Positions 8,619 through 17,913 of a stretch of 64,000 bases of DNA are shown here, in pieces. Position numbers and translations under genes: made by a program. The notes below the pieces were generated by a model. The model made no database searches. It was given only the letters and a program-made list of their open reading frames with translations, and was not told where the DNA came from. The number at the start of each line of letters is the position of its first letter. The first letter of the stretch is position 1. This stretch comes from Paenibacillus endoradicis (GTDB taxonomy: Bacteria; Bacillota; Bacilli; Paenibacillales; Paenibacillaceae), in NCBI RefSeq assembly GCF_024721975.1, contig NZ_JANQBB010000002.1, positions 310,001 to 374,000 on the forward strand, given 5' to 3'.

Positions 8619-9572
8619 TTAACTATTCGTATCATTCATAAAGAACAATCCTGCTGCCCCAAGTACACCTATCTCTTTGCCTAGCTGTGTACGTCTAATG
8701 ACTAATTGCTTTCGCATATCTGGCAAGCAGCGTTCTTCAATGATTTTCTCCGCTTCTTGAAGTAGCATACTTTCGCCACTCATAACGCCTCCACCCATAA
8801 TAATTTGAGCTGGATTAAATAGATGAACAAGTGTTATTATGGCATTTCCTAAGTGAAAACCTGCTATTCTAATAATTTCAATAGCATCATTGTTTCCATC
8901 TCTCGCAGCATCAAAAACATCTTTGCTTGTCCATGCTCCGCTTGATCTTAACGCTAACTTTGTATTTGCAATATTCGCAATTGCCGTTCCGGAACAATAG
9001 TTTTCAAGACATCCGTAGTTTCCACAGCGACATTTTGGACCCATCGAATCAACCGATATATGTCCAAATTCTCCTGCACTGTCTGATACGCCTTTCACTA
9101 ATTGTCCACCACTAACAATACCTGCACCTATACCTGTACTGATCGTAATATATATTAAATCTTTAATTTCTTTGCGCGTACCCCAGACATATTCGGCTAA
9201 CGCAGCTAGATTAGCGTCATTGCCTAACATAACTGGTACTTGAAAACTTTTTTCAAGGATGGCTCCAATCTCAACATCTTTCCACCCTAGATTAGCTGAA
9301 TAAACAATACTCATTTTTTCCGAATCGATAACCCCTGCTGATATTACACCAATACCAATTAATCGTCCTAACTCTGGAATACGATCAATTAACACTTGAA
9401 CCGCCTCATGAATTCTCCGAATAACATCATCTGAGCCATTCTCAGGCAGCGTAGGAAACTCGACCTGATGTATTATGCTTCCTGATTTATCTACAAGAGC
9501 TGTAAGAATCTTAGTTCCACCAATATCAATGCCGATTACATATTGGTTATGATGCTCTATGGATACCAACAA
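8619..9572 (-). CDS. ROK family sugar kinase (GlcNAc/glucose type)
   Basis: An about 317-residue cytoplasmic kinase that would phosphorylate a hexose, most likely N-acetylglucosamine given its neighbours nagB and nagA. The phosphate loop is GIDIGGTKI, and the ROK zinc motif is CRCGNYGCLENYCSG preceded by GHIS. GIGAGIV and IIMGGGVM are further ATP/sugar motifs. GTG at 9581 abuts the AAGGAG site, so TTG at 9572, ten bases from it, is preferred; this start is uncertain. First gene of the operon. A glucokinase role cannot be excluded. Confidence 0.9.
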   Translation of the reverse strand: MLVSIEHHNQYVIGIDIGGTKILTALVDKSGSIIHQVEFPTLPENGSDDVIRRIHEAVQVLIDRIPELGRLIGIGVISAGVIDSEKMSIVYSANLGWKDVEIGAILEKSFQVPVMLGNDANLAALAEYVWGTRKEIKDLIYITISTGIGAGIVSGGQLVKGVSDSAGEFGHISVDSMGPKCRCGNYGCLENYCSGTAIANIANTKLALRSSGAWTSKDVFDAARDGNNDAIEIIRIAGFHLGNAIITLVHLFNPAQIIMGGGVMSGESMLLQEAEKIIEERCLPDMRKQLVIRRTQLGKEIGVLGAAGLFFMNDTNS

Positions 9573-9595
9573 TGGTTTCACGCTCCTTCACTAAC

Positions 9596-9608
9596 GAAAA
9601 TTATTTTC
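9596..9608. promoter_or_regulatory. Candidate RpiR operator 1 (GAAAATTATTTTC)
   Basis: A palindrome with 6-bp arms around one base, ending 12 bp before the GTG alternative start and 23 bp before the preferred TTG start of the ROK kinase. The same sequence (complement centre) recurs at 17769-17781. Its position suggests repression of the nag operon by the RpiR regulator encoded in it. Inference. Confidence 0.45.
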
Positions 9609-9792
9609 ATAACTAATATACCAAGTAAGAGAAATATTTTCAAGATGATTCGAACAGTTTACAATAAGTAAAAACATAATGTTCTCATATAATATTATTG
9701 TAACCGCCTTATTTTATAAGGAAAATTAAACTTTCACTATTTCCCTTCATGACACCGTACGTTTCTACCTAATTTTAAAAATCCACTTACTA

Positions 9793-9805
9793 GAAAATAG
9801 TTTTC
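9793..9805. promoter_or_regulatory. Candidate RpiR operator 2 (GAAAATAGTTTTC)
   Basis: Five-bp arms GAAAA/TTTTC separated by three bases. It is ten bases from a second like site at 9815-9827, so the two centres are 22 bp apart, about two helical turns. Confidence 0.4.
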
Positions 9806-9814
9806 GTAATAACT

Positions 9815-9827
9815 GAAAATTTTTTTC
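9815..9827. promoter_or_regulatory. Candidate RpiR operator 3 (GAAAATTTTTTTC)
   Basis: Same GAAAA-N3-TTTTC pattern as the site at 9793. The pair lies between the upstream terminator and the nag-operon start, where an operator would be expected. Confidence 0.35.
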
Positions 9828-9858
9828 GTGTTTCATGCATAACTTATATCATGAAAAA

Positions 9859-9896
9859 AAAGAGACATGTTAGAGTTTCCTCTAACATGTCTCTTT
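9859..9896 (-). terminator. Rho-independent terminator of second sugar-importer operon
   Basis: A perfect 17-bp stem (9859-9875 with 9880-9896), loop of four bases, followed on the minus strand by a run of T. It lies about 95 bp after the stop of the permease at 9990-10826. Confidence 0.9.
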
Positions 9897-9989
9897 ACAT
9901 ATAATGCCGGCATGTAGCCTACTACTTTTTCGGGAATACATTACTCATATGAAACTCACTCTACTATACGGATAATTTCTGTTAGGAAA

Positions 9990-10826
9990 CTAGCCTTTCA
10001 CTGCTCCAGCTGTTATACCCTTCGTTAATTGCTCTGTGAACAATAGATAGAATAGAATAGATGGAATTGCGATACAAGTCATAACTGCGAATTGTGCACC
10101 ATAGTTGGAGGAATATTGGCCAGTAAACTTCATAATTGAGAACGGTAACGTCTTTAACTCCTCGGATACAAGAAAAGTATTGGCCATTATAAATTCATTC
10201 CACCATGTTATGAAGTTCAATACGCAGACAGTAGCTATTGCAGGCTTAGTCATTGGTAAAATGATACGGAATAAAATAGTAAATACTCCAGCACCATCAA
10301 TAACCGCTGATTCCTCGATAACTCTAGGGATCGTTTCTAGAAAGCCTGACATAATAAACATACTGATTGGAATTGAGAACGCAATGTACGGAATAATTAA
10401 TGTAAATAAGTGATCAAGCATATTTAATTTATTGAACATGATGAAGTTCGGAAGTAGCGTCGCATGAATGGGAATGATCATACCTAACATAATGAAATTC
10501 ATTGTAGGTACTTTTAACTTCCAGTTCATTCTAGTAAATGCATAACTCATCATTAAAGCTAAAACTGCTGAAATAATAACGGTCGTTAACGTAACAAACA
10601 TACTATTCATGAAATACGTCGGTACTCGTCCATATTGAAATGCATCAGCATAGTTTTTCCACTGAAAGGCTTCTGGCCACTTCAGAAAAGATGATCCAAA
10701 GAAGTCTCCACTTTTCAAAAATGAGAAGTTTATAAGCCAAATTAAAGGGAAAATCTGTATTAACGCAATTGCTGACATGACAACAAATAATATGATCTTA
10801 CTCCCTCGTTGCATTGTTGTTTCCAT
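9990..10826 (-). CDS. Sugar ABC transporter permease, MalG-like
   Basis: A 278-residue inner-membrane permease with about six helices. The EAA loop reads EESAVIDGAGVFTILFRIIL, and the protein ends in the usual ITAGAVKG tail of CUT1 MalG-type permeases. GGGGGGA stands seven bases before the ATG at 10826. It is 13 bp after its partner permease and ends the operon. The ATPase must come from elsewhere, probably a shared MsmX/UgpC-type subunit. The substrate is unknown. Confidence 0.93.
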   Translation of the reverse strand: METTMQRGSKIILFVVMSAIALIQIFPLIWLINFSFLKSGDFFGSSFLKWPEAFQWKNYADAFQYGRVPTYFMNSMFVTLTTVIISAVLALMMSYAFTRMNWKLKVPTMNFIMLGMIIPIHATLLPNFIMFNKLNMLDHLFTLIIPYIAFSIPISMFIMSGFLETIPRVIEESAVIDGAGVFTILFRIILPMTKPAIATVCVLNFITWWNEFIMANTFLVSEELKTLPFSIMKFTGQYSSNYGAQFAVMTCIAIPSILFYLLFTEQLTKGITAGAVKG

Positions 10827-10839
10827 CTAAATTCCCCCC

Positions 10840-11724
10840 TTAAAATTCGCCCACATCTTTTTTGAGAAACTTATTCATTATTACCGTCAATATTAAGCAG
10901 AAGATAACAAAGAGAACTGAAATTGCATTACCATATCCGTACAATGAGGAAGAAAATGCTGCTTTATACACGTAATTACCTAGAAACTGTGTACTTTCAC
11001 CTGGACCACCATTGGTCATTAAGAAGACGGTTTCCATCTGCTTCAAACAAGTAATTACAGCAAGGATAATGGCAACTCTCATCATCGGAGCAAGTAATGG
11101 AATGATTATTTTCATATAAAGTTGAACGTGGTTGGCTCCATCTAGCTTAGCCGCCTCATATAAATCTTCAGGAATACCTTGTAATCCTGCATAATAAAGT
11201 AACAGCGCATAACCAAAACCTTGCCACATGATCGTTATAATCAATGACCAGATTGCAATATCGGGATTACCTAACCATTCTTGCTTCCAAGATGCAAGTC
11301 CAATAGATTCAAGTACTTTATTCAATAGTCCAAAATTAGGATGATAAATTGCACTCCATAACTTCGATGTTACAACAATCGAGATAACTGCTGGGATAAA
11401 GAAAAGTACTCTGAAAAGTTTTTCCCACTTCCCCATATGTGTTAGCAGAATCGCAAATAAAATAGCGATAGGATGTTGCAAAGCGACTGTTGCTATAACT
11501 AATAGTACGGCATTCCAAAGAGATCTCCAGAATACTTTATCGTGTGTTAATATATTGATAAAGTTATCAAAACCAACCATTTGATAGGCGCCAATCCCCC
11601 GCCAATCAGTCATACCGTAATAGACACTCATTGCTATAGGTATACAAACCATAAATAGGAAAAATAAAAATCCAGGTACTACCAATAGAAATATCGTTCT
11701 TTTATTGCTCAATACTTGATGCAT
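10840..11724 (-). CDS. Sugar ABC transporter permease, MalF-like
   Basis: A 294-residue permease, MalF-type: an N-terminal helix (FLLVVPGFLFFLFMVCIPIA), periplasm-facing loop, and EAA loop YEAAKLDGANHVQLYMKII. It forms the channel with the permease encoded 13 bp downstream and takes substrate from the lipoprotein at 11815-13179. GGAGGAGAGAAGT precedes the ATG. A hairpin separates it from the lipoprotein gene. Confidence 0.93.
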   Translation of the reverse strand: MHQVLSNKRTIFLLVVPGFLFFLFMVCIPIAMSVYYGMTDWRGIGAYQMVGFDNFINILTHDKVFWRSLWNAVLLVIATVALQHPIAILFAILLTHMGKWEKLFRVLFFIPAVISIVVTSKLWSAIYHPNFGLLNKVLESIGLASWKQEWLGNPDIAIWSLIITIMWQGFGYALLLYYAGLQGIPEDLYEAAKLDGANHVQLYMKIIIPLLAPMMRVAIILAVITCLKQMETVFLMTNGGPGESTQFLGNYVYKAAFSSSLYGYGNAISVLFVIFCLILTVIMNKFLKKDVGEF

Positions 11725-11755
11725 ACTTCTCTCCTCCAGTCTCCCTGATTTGAAG

Positions 11756-11787
11756 AGAAGCAGGAGAGCTAAGCTCTCACTGCTTCT
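11756..11787 (-). terminator. Intercistronic hairpin after binding-protein gene
   Basis: AGAAGCAG..AGAGCT (11756-11770) pairs with 11772-11787 with one bulge. It stands directly after the lipoprotein gene and before the permease gene, the same placement as at 641, 27891, 39108 and 51456. Likely stabilises the lipoprotein mRNA or attenuates the permeases. Confidence 0.65.
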
Positions 11788-11814
11788 ATTTCACATTTCT
11801 CTATTTCTACTACA

Positions 11815-13179
11815 TTATCTTGTTTTACTTGCAGCATCCTCAAGCGTTTGTGCAAATTGTTCTGGTGTCATTTTACCTACTAATAAGCTTTGATGCGCGT
11901 CCATAACCGTCTGCTTAAACTCATCAGTAGCAGAGTCATGAATTGGAGTACCACTGCTAGAAGTTGCAGTATTGAAAATGTTCACTAGTTCTTTTTGTAG
12001 TGCTGTTTCATTGCCAGTTAGGAATTGTTCAAACTTTTGAGCAGGTGTTCCTGCATCCGCTTCCCATATCATTTTCGCCCAACGATCAGGTTGGAACATA
12101 TAGTTAAGGAATTTCGCTGCTTCTTCTTTATGTTTAGAATTTTCAGCAATAGAGTATCCACCGCCATACCATGAAGCTAAATTAGAAGATGGAGCTACAT
12201 CACTTGCTGGATAAGGAACAGCAGCTACATTGTTACGGAAGTCTTCAGAGAAATTCTCATCTGTAGCTAAACTTGCTTCCCAGTTACCCATTAGATACAT
12301 AGCTGATTGTTCTTGACCAAATAGGTTACGAGCAGCACCATAATCAGCTGTTAAGAAGCCATCTGCAAAACCTTTTGCTTGTGCAAATTGTTGCATTGCT
12401 TGTGCGCCTTTAACAAACTCTTCATCCGTAAATGCCTTTTCACCACGAAGAGCCATATCCATTGTGTCAAATGTTCCTGTTTGACGTTGAAGAACATAGT
12501 CAAACCAGATTGGTAACGTCCAACCATCCATACCATTAATCGCAATTGGATTAACATTTTTACCACGGAAAGTAGCAATAACATTATTTAACTCTTCAAT
12601 TGTAGTTGGTGCAGTCAGGCCATTATCAGCAAACATCTTCTTGTTATAATAAAGAACTAGATAGTCTGCTCCACGAGGTACGCCATAGATTTTGCCGTCT
12701 TTAGCGAAACCGTCAAAAGAACCCTCTACAAAATCTAAATCTTTAAAGTCTGCCTCATCTAAGCTTACAAGTAAGTTGTTATCAAGTAATGGTTGAATAA
12801 ATGACGGTTGTCCCCATACTTGCATAATGTCAGGTAGATCGTTCGTAGATGAATATACTTTTACTTTTGCCTTATATGGTTCATCTTGTAATGCTTCTAC
12901 TTCAATTTTCACGTTTGGAAAATCTACCATATACTGATCAATAATATCCTGCTCAACTTTACCTAGACCATTCGCACGATCTGCAAGTGCCGTAAAGAAC
13001 TTAAGCGTAATCTGTTCTGGTTCTGGATCCTTTGTTGTGCCTTCCGCAGGTGTAGGAGTAGGAGTAGCGTTCTTATCTCCGTTATTCGTACTATTTCCTC
13101 CGTTATTACTACATGCAGCTAAAAATAACATCGTACATACTAGCAGTAACATCGCCCAATTCATTCTTTTGTTTCTCAT
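11815..13179 (-). CDS. Extracellular sugar-binding lipoprotein, family 1
   Basis: A 454-residue lipoprotein with the signal MRNKRMNWAMLLLVCTMLFL and lipobox LAAC, then a Asn/Thr/Pro linker. LVLYYNKKMFADNGL and MYLMGNWEASLA match family-1 sugar-binding proteins. It delivers an unknown sugar to the two following permeases. GGGGGA is five bases before the ATG. It is transcribed divergently from a YesM/YesN sensor pair (13406-16841), which probably senses the same sugar and turns this operon on. Confidence 0.93.
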   Translation of the reverse strand: MRNKRMNWAMLLLVCTMLFLAACSNNGGNSTNNGDKNATPTPTPAEGTTKDPEPEQITLKFFTALADRANGLGKVEQDIIDQYMVDFPNVKIEVEALQDEPYKAKVKVYSSTNDLPDIMQVWGQPSFIQPLLDNNLLVSLDEADFKDLDFVEGSFDGFAKDGKIYGVPRGADYLVLYYNKKMFADNGLTAPTTIEELNNVIATFRGKNVNPIAINGMDGWTLPIWFDYVLQRQTGTFDTMDMALRGEKAFTDEEFVKGAQAMQQFAQAKGFADGFLTADYGAARNLFGQEQSAMYLMGNWEASLATDENFSEDFRNNVAAVPYPASDVAPSSNLASWYGGGYSIAENSKHKEEAAKFLNYMFQPDRWAKMIWEADAGTPAQKFEQFLTGNETALQKELVNIFNTATSSSGTPIHDSATDEFKQTVMDAHQSLLVGKMTPEQFAQTLEDAASKTR

Positions 13180-13405
13180 TCTTCCCCCAACCTTTCATGA
13201 AATATTATTTTAAGTATATTTCCTTCGTGTCTGTCATTAATGTTAAAGTGAAATTGCTGCGAAAAACATGTATGAAATTTTAGATGACTACTATGATTTT
13301 TCAGGTTCACTGCCTAGTATGGTTTTCAATTAATGGAAATTTGCTATACTTAACTAACAAACATCTAATCTATATAGTCACAATAACAAGGGGTGTATTC
13401 TAGCT

Positions 13406-15223
13406 ATGTCACAATCCAAAATCAAGATCAACCGTCCCTATCCAATGCGCTGGAAACTGTTCCTATGGATTGCCCCTTTTTTCCTTGTCACGATTGCTAT
13501 TACTGGCGGATTCTCCTATTACATTGCATCAAAGCTTGTACTAAACAATGTAGGTCAAGCACAATATAATCTTGCCAAAACAAGTTTAGATCAATTTGAT
13601 TATATTGCCCAGGACGCGATAGACTTTTCTAATTACTTATTTCTTTCCATGCATACGCAGCAATTGCTAGCAACTGAGAATGACCCTGTTGTTAGAAAGG
13701 ATCTCTTCTCTTCGCTATCTACCTTGATGGTTACTCGCCATTCTATGCAATCTGTCATTCTGTATACGTTAGATCCTAATAACCATCAGCAGCCATTTGC
13801 TATCAACCATGCTGGAATTGCAAGCGCTATCCCTTTTGAACGATTTGCTAGCTCTAGCCTTTATCAACAAACGCTTAAAGCGGATGGCAAACCTGTATGG
13901 GCACTTATGCGCGCACACGAAACCGTATTTGATGGAGATCGTCAGACCAAAATTGTATTATCCAAAGTCGTTAAAGATAGTAGTACATTGGATCCCAAAG
14001 GTATTGTTCTACTCGGCTTTAATGAATCAAAGCTAAGAGAGCAATATATGAAAACGGTCGGAAAAGACAATCAAATCTATGTCATTGATCAGAACGGATT
14101 AATATTAAGTGCATCCAACCAAGAGTGGCAACATAAAAATGCTACTGAACTACCTTTCATTGATGGATATGAAGCCTTATTACACAATGAAAAACTTACT
14201 CATATTGATAACAAGCAGTGGATTGTTAGTCATAGCTCCTCTAACTTAACCGGTTGGCATGTACTCGTTGTGCAAGAGAAGCAGCAACTCTTAACTGAGT
14301 TAAAACAGATTCAAACCATTACTATTTTAATAATGGTTGCCTGTTTTGTTGTTAGTTTGATTATTACTTGGATCGCTTCCTCACTCATAACTAACCCACT
14401 TAAGAAGTTACTCCGCTCGATGCGGAGACTACAGAATGGAGACTTTAGTCAGCGCGTCGATTTCTCAGGACAAGATGAGATAGGACGCTTAGGTGAAGGT
14501 TACAATAACATGGTTATTCGTATTAAAGATTTGATTGATGAAGTATACGCCATGCAATTAAAACAACGAAATGCTGAACTGAAAACGTTGCAAGCTCAAA
14601 TTCATCCTCATTTTCTATACAATACACTAGATATGATATGCTGGACAGCTCAACAACGAGGACAGAAAGATATCTCCGAGCTTGTCTATTCGCTCTCTAA
14701 TCTATTCCGGCTTAGTCTCAGTGAAGGGCGAGATTTTATTACACTTGAAGAGGAACTTGAGCTTATTCGCAGCTATTTATACTTACAGAAGCAACGATTC
14801 AAAGACCGTCTTCATTTCGAAATTCATGTACCTGATGAAGCACTTGCCTTACATGTACCGAAGTTATTGCTTCAACCATTGATAGAAAATGCTGTTATTC
14901 ATGGTATAGAACCACTTCATGAGCATGGATTCATACAAGTTACGATACAATATAGCGCTCAACAACTGAGTATTGAAGTAATGGACAATGGCGTTGGCAT
15001 TCAACAAGAAAGACTGCACCAGATTAATCAAGCACTTCGTCAGCACTCTAATCTACATCGTGATCAGCAGTCTTCTGCCTACTTTGCTTTAACCAATGTG
15101 AAAGAACGATTAATTATTATTTATGGTTCAGATATCTTATTTCATATTACTAGTACGGAGGGTAAAGGTACGCTTGTATCCATGACTTTTCCGATCAGTG
15201 AAGGAGGAATACAATATGGTTAA
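13406..15223 (+). CDS. YesM-family sensor histidine kinase
   Basis: A 605-residue membrane kinase. Helix 1 is at about residues 15-37, an extracellular sensor domain follows to about 300, helix 2 is at about 300-325, then a HAMP domain. The family histidine motif is QAQIHPHFLYNTLDMICW, and VMDNGVGIQ is the ATP-binding box. It would phosphorylate the YesN-type regulator whose start overlaps its end by 8 bp. AAGGGGTG precedes the ATG, and TTTTCA-16-TATACT at about 13322-13349 is a candidate promoter. Divergent from a sugar importer, its likely target. Confidence 0.93.
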   Translation: MSQSKIKINRPYPMRWKLFLWIAPFFLVTIAITGGFSYYIASKLVLNNVGQAQYNLAKTSLDQFDYIAQDAIDFSNYLFLSMHTQQLLATENDPVVRKDLFSSLSTLMVTRHSMQSVILYTLDPNNHQQPFAINHAGIASAIPFERFASSSLYQQTLKADGKPVWALMRAHETVFDGDRQTKIVLSKVVKDSSTLDPKGIVLLGFNESKLREQYMKTVGKDNQIYVIDQNGLILSASNQEWQHKNATELPFIDGYEALLHNEKLTHIDNKQWIVSHSSSNLTGWHVLVVQEKQQLLTELKQIQTITILIMVACFVVSLIITWIASSLITNPLKKLLRSMRRLQNGDFSQRVDFSGQDEIGRLGEGYNNMVIRIKDLIDEVYAMQLKQRNAELKTLQAQIHPHFLYNTLDMICWTAQQRGQKDISELVYSLSNLFRLSLSEGRDFITLEEELELIRSYLYLQKQRFKDRLHFEIHVPDEALALHVPKLLLQPLIENAVIHGIEPLHEHGFIQVTIQYSAQQLSIEVMDNGVGIQQERLHQINQALRQHSNLHRDQQSSAYFALTNVKERLIIIYGSDILFHITSTEGKGTLVSMTFPISEGGIQYG

Positions 15224-16841
15224 ACTTATGATTGTTGAAGACGAAGAAATTATCCGTGAAGGTATACTCCAAATGATTGATTGGCAAGCGCATCGTATTG
15301 ATATTTGTGCTTCTGCAGCTAACGGACTTGAAGCTCTTGAACTTTTCCCGCTTCATCAGCCAGATCTATTATTAACCGATATTCGTATGCCACAACTCGA
15401 TGGATTAGAGTTAATCGAACAAGCACGCTCCAAGGGCTACAATTTTATACCAGTCATACTTTCTGGCTACAACGATTTTAACTATGCTAGAAAAGGAATA
15501 TTACTCGGAGTAGTTGATTATGTACTTAAGCCATGTCGACCTGAAGAACTGTTAAGTGCTGTACTTGCTGCCAAGCTGCAATGGGAAGAACAACAATCAC
15601 AGGATCAGACCTTGCAACAACTTCAGCTAACTTGGTCAAAAAACCGTACATTAGCTAAGCAGCAAAAGTTAACGCAATGGATTGATCAAAGGCAAGTTGG
15701 CTATGAAAATAGAATACTTACAGTGAAAGAGCTCGAAATAAAACTTCAACCTACTCATCTCCACGTAGGTACAATTCAAATGGATCATCAGTTAATGGAT
15801 GCTAAGTATTCAGCGCAGGACAAAGATACACTTCAATATGCAATTATGAATATACTAGCCGAAACATTAGAGGAACTGTATCTAGGAAAGTTGGAGTATT
15901 TTGCTTATAAGGGTCATATGGTCTGGTGCGCCAATCTTCATCCCGCAATGAATAATGACATATTGATCGAGCAACTACGTAAGCTTCAAGAAAATATCCA
16001 ACAATATCTTCAATTATCGATTAGCATCGGAGTCGGCGATGAGGTCGAACATATCGATAACATTCATATTTCCTTTCAGCAAGCGATGAAAATGTTAGAA
16101 TCACGCTTCTTCAATGGCGTTGGATCTATTTTCATTTATAACAAAGTGTCTAACACGGTAATGAATGAGCAAGATTCTATCTTAGTTAATGCTGAAATTA
16201 ATATGCTCGAAGATGAGCTGCTAGCTACAATTGGCAATGGACAGTATGCCACTACACTTGATCTTACCGAGCAATGGCTAGATAAGCTTAGAGTCATATC
16301 CAATCATGATCGCAATGAAGTTCAACTTAAAATTAGTAGCTTTATGTTAGAGTTGCAAAAGCTTATGTCCAAGCAAGCGACATGTTCCTTCGAGTGGAAA
16401 AACCAGATCATTAATTGGGTCGAACATCTACCTTATGCGGAGACGTTAGACGAGCTCAGTGTACTACTGAAGAAAATGATTCAACAGTTAATTGAAGCTC
16501 TATCCGAACGTCAAGTGCTGCATCGAACCGTCCAGTCAGCCATTGATCTCATTCATGAGCGATATCAAGGTAATCTATCTTTAGATCAAGTGGCTAAAGA
16601 AGTATTCGTATCCAATACGTACTTAAGTACATTGTTCAAGCAAGAACTAGGAACTAACTTTCTAGATTATCTTCATCAATTTCGTATTGAAAAGTCAAAG
16701 CAACTTCTGCATAATCAATTGAAAGTTTTCGCCGTAGCTAGGATGGTAGGCTATCAAGATGAACGACATTTCAGTCATACGTTTAAGAAATGGACAGGAG
16801 TTACACCTACACAATTCCAGAAGCAACATATCACCCATTAA
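15216..16841 (+). CDS. YesN-family response regulator with AraC DNA-binding domain
   Basis: A 541-residue regulator. The receiver domain has acidic residues MIVEDEE and the phosphorylation Asp in LLLTDIRMPQLDG, with Lys in VLKPCRPEE. The C-terminal 100 residues are an AraC double helix-turn-helix (LDQVAKEVFVSNTYLSTLFK; VARMVGYQDERHFSHTFKK). The ATG at 15216 has AAGGAGG eight bases upstream; a longer frame from 15198 lacks that. It overlaps the kinase gene and presumably activates the divergent importer operon. Confidence 0.94.
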   Translation: MVKLMIVEDEEIIREGILQMIDWQAHRIDICASAANGLEALELFPLHQPDLLLTDIRMPQLDGLELIEQARSKGYNFIPVILSGYNDFNYARKGILLGVVDYVLKPCRPEELLSAVLAAKLQWEEQQSQDQTLQQLQLTWSKNRTLAKQQKLTQWIDQRQVGYENRILTVKELEIKLQPTHLHVGTIQMDHQLMDAKYSAQDKDTLQYAIMNILAETLEELYLGKLEYFAYKGHMVWCANLHPAMNNDILIEQLRKLQENIQQYLQLSISIGVGDEVEHIDNIHISFQQAMKMLESRFFNGVGSIFIYNKVSNTVMNEQDSILVNAEINMLEDELLATIGNGQYATTLDLTEQWLDKLRVISNHDRNEVQLKISSFMLELQKLMSKQATCSFEWKNQIINWVEHLPYAETLDELSVLLKKMIQQLIEALSERQVLHRTVQSAIDLIHERYQGNLSLDQVAKEVFVSNTYLSTLFKQELGTNFLDYLHQFRIEKSKQLLHNQLKVFAVARMVGYQDERHFSHTFKKWTGVTPTQFQKQHITH

Positions 16842-16867
16842 CCGTCATCGTAATCAATCTGCATATC

Positions 16868-16916
16868 AAAAATAGGCTTCCCAAAAGTTTAATGAACTCA
16901 CGGGAAGCCTATTTTT
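16868..16916. terminator. Bidirectional terminator between convergent genes
   Basis: A perfect 15-bp stem, AAAAATAGGCTTCCC at 16868-16882 with GGGAAGCCTATTTTT at 16902-16916, has A and T runs at its foot. It serves the YesN-type gene on plus and the SDR gene on minus. Confidence 0.88.
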
Positions 16917-16956
16917 AAAAATCCGATTAGAAAACTATGTTACCTAAAACATATCT

Positions 16957-17673
16957 TTAAGGATTTGTCGACCAAAGGCCAGCATGCTTCAATAGAACAC
17001 GTGGATGAAGTTTAAGCTGAGCAACCATTAAGTCTGCCAAATCTTCTGCTTGCATTACTTTTTCTGGATTACCGTCTGTTAAGTTCAGTTCAACAGCCAT
17101 ATCCGTTGCAACTGTACTTGGGGTTAATGTTGTAACACGAATATTTTTCTTACGAACTTCAAGCATTAGTGACTCACTTAGTCCGATTACTGCTGCTTTC
17201 GAAGCAGTATAAGCACTAGTAATTGGTGCTCCTCTTTGACCAGCTGTTGATGAAATATTAATAATATCGCCTGTGTTACGCTCCATCATCTCAGGCAACA
17301 CTGCACGTGTTGTGTAGTAGACGCCTTTTACATTCACGTCGATAATATTTGTCCATTCTTCTGGTGTTAAATCCATGAATCCGCCGAATTTTGAAATACC
17401 TGCATTGTTTACTAAAATATCGATAGCACCAAGCTCACCTCTAATGGACTGAACCGCTGTCGTAATTGAGTCCAAATCAGCTACATTTGCCGCAGCTATT
17501 GCTACTTTCACATCGTATTGCTTAAGTTCCTCTGCTACTTGTTGTAGATTTGCAAGGGTACGTCCAACAAGACCGACGTGAACACCTTCTTGCGCAAAAG
17601 CTATTGCCGTTGCACGTCCAATGCCACGTCCTGCTCCTGTAATTAACGCCACTTTTCCTGCGATCGATTGCAT
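16957..17673 (-). CDS. Short-chain dehydrogenase/reductase, FabG-like
   Basis: A 238-residue classical SDR. The cofactor loop is TGAGRGIG, followed by NNAG and the catalytic Ser...Tyr-x-x-x-Lys in [11 protein letters not shown]. The family reduces keto groups with NAD(P)H; its 3-ketoacyl-ACP-reductase resemblance does not prove a role in lipid synthesis. AAAGGAG precedes the ATG. It is a single gene, divergent from the acetyltransferase at 17914. A GAAAATAATTTTC palindrome lies 96 bp upstream. Confidence 0.9.
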   Translation of the reverse strand: MQSIAGKVALITGAGRGIGRATAIAFAQEGVHVGLVGRTLANLQQVAEELKQYDVKVAIAAANVADLDSITTAVQSIRGELGAIDILVNNAGISKFGGFMDLTPEEWTNIIDVNVKGVYYTTRAVLPEMMERNTGDIINISSTAGQRGAPITSAYTASKAAVIGLSESLMLEVRKKNIRVTTLTPSTVATDMAVELNLTDGNPEKVMQAEDLADLMVAQLKLHPRVLLKHAGLWSTNP

Positions 17674-17768
17674 ATTGTTCGCTCCTTTAGTTGATATAGT
17701 TTTATTTTACACAATATAAAGTGATATAAACCAAAAGAATTCAACAATTAAGTTACGTTGTATATTAA

Positions 17769-17781
17769 GAAAATAATTTTC
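17769..17781. promoter_or_regulatory. Palindrome GAAAATAATTTTC in divergent promoter region
   Basis: Six-bp arms around one base; the exact reverse complement of the site at 9596-9608 before the nag operon. It lies between the SDR and acetyltransferase genes. It could be an RpiR-family operator, or a chance AT-rich palindrome. Confidence 0.35.
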
Positions 17782-17913
17782 AAAATTCATATAATAATTA
17801 TGGTAAAAATTTTAAGAGTATTGTTACAATATTGCCTGCATTATATTATAATTACTCTTAAGATCGCATATTTTAGCGAGCTTACCGACATTTATTATGA
17901 GAGGAAATGACAG

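Larger units (their letters stand above)
9582..9989. other. Intergenic region with operator-like palindromes
   Basis: This 408-bp AT-rich gap carries the terminator of the sugar-importer operon (9859-9896) and the promoter region of the ROK-nag operon. It holds three 13-base palindromes at 9596, 9793 and 9815. I see no gene and no clear -35/-10 pair. Confidence 0.5.
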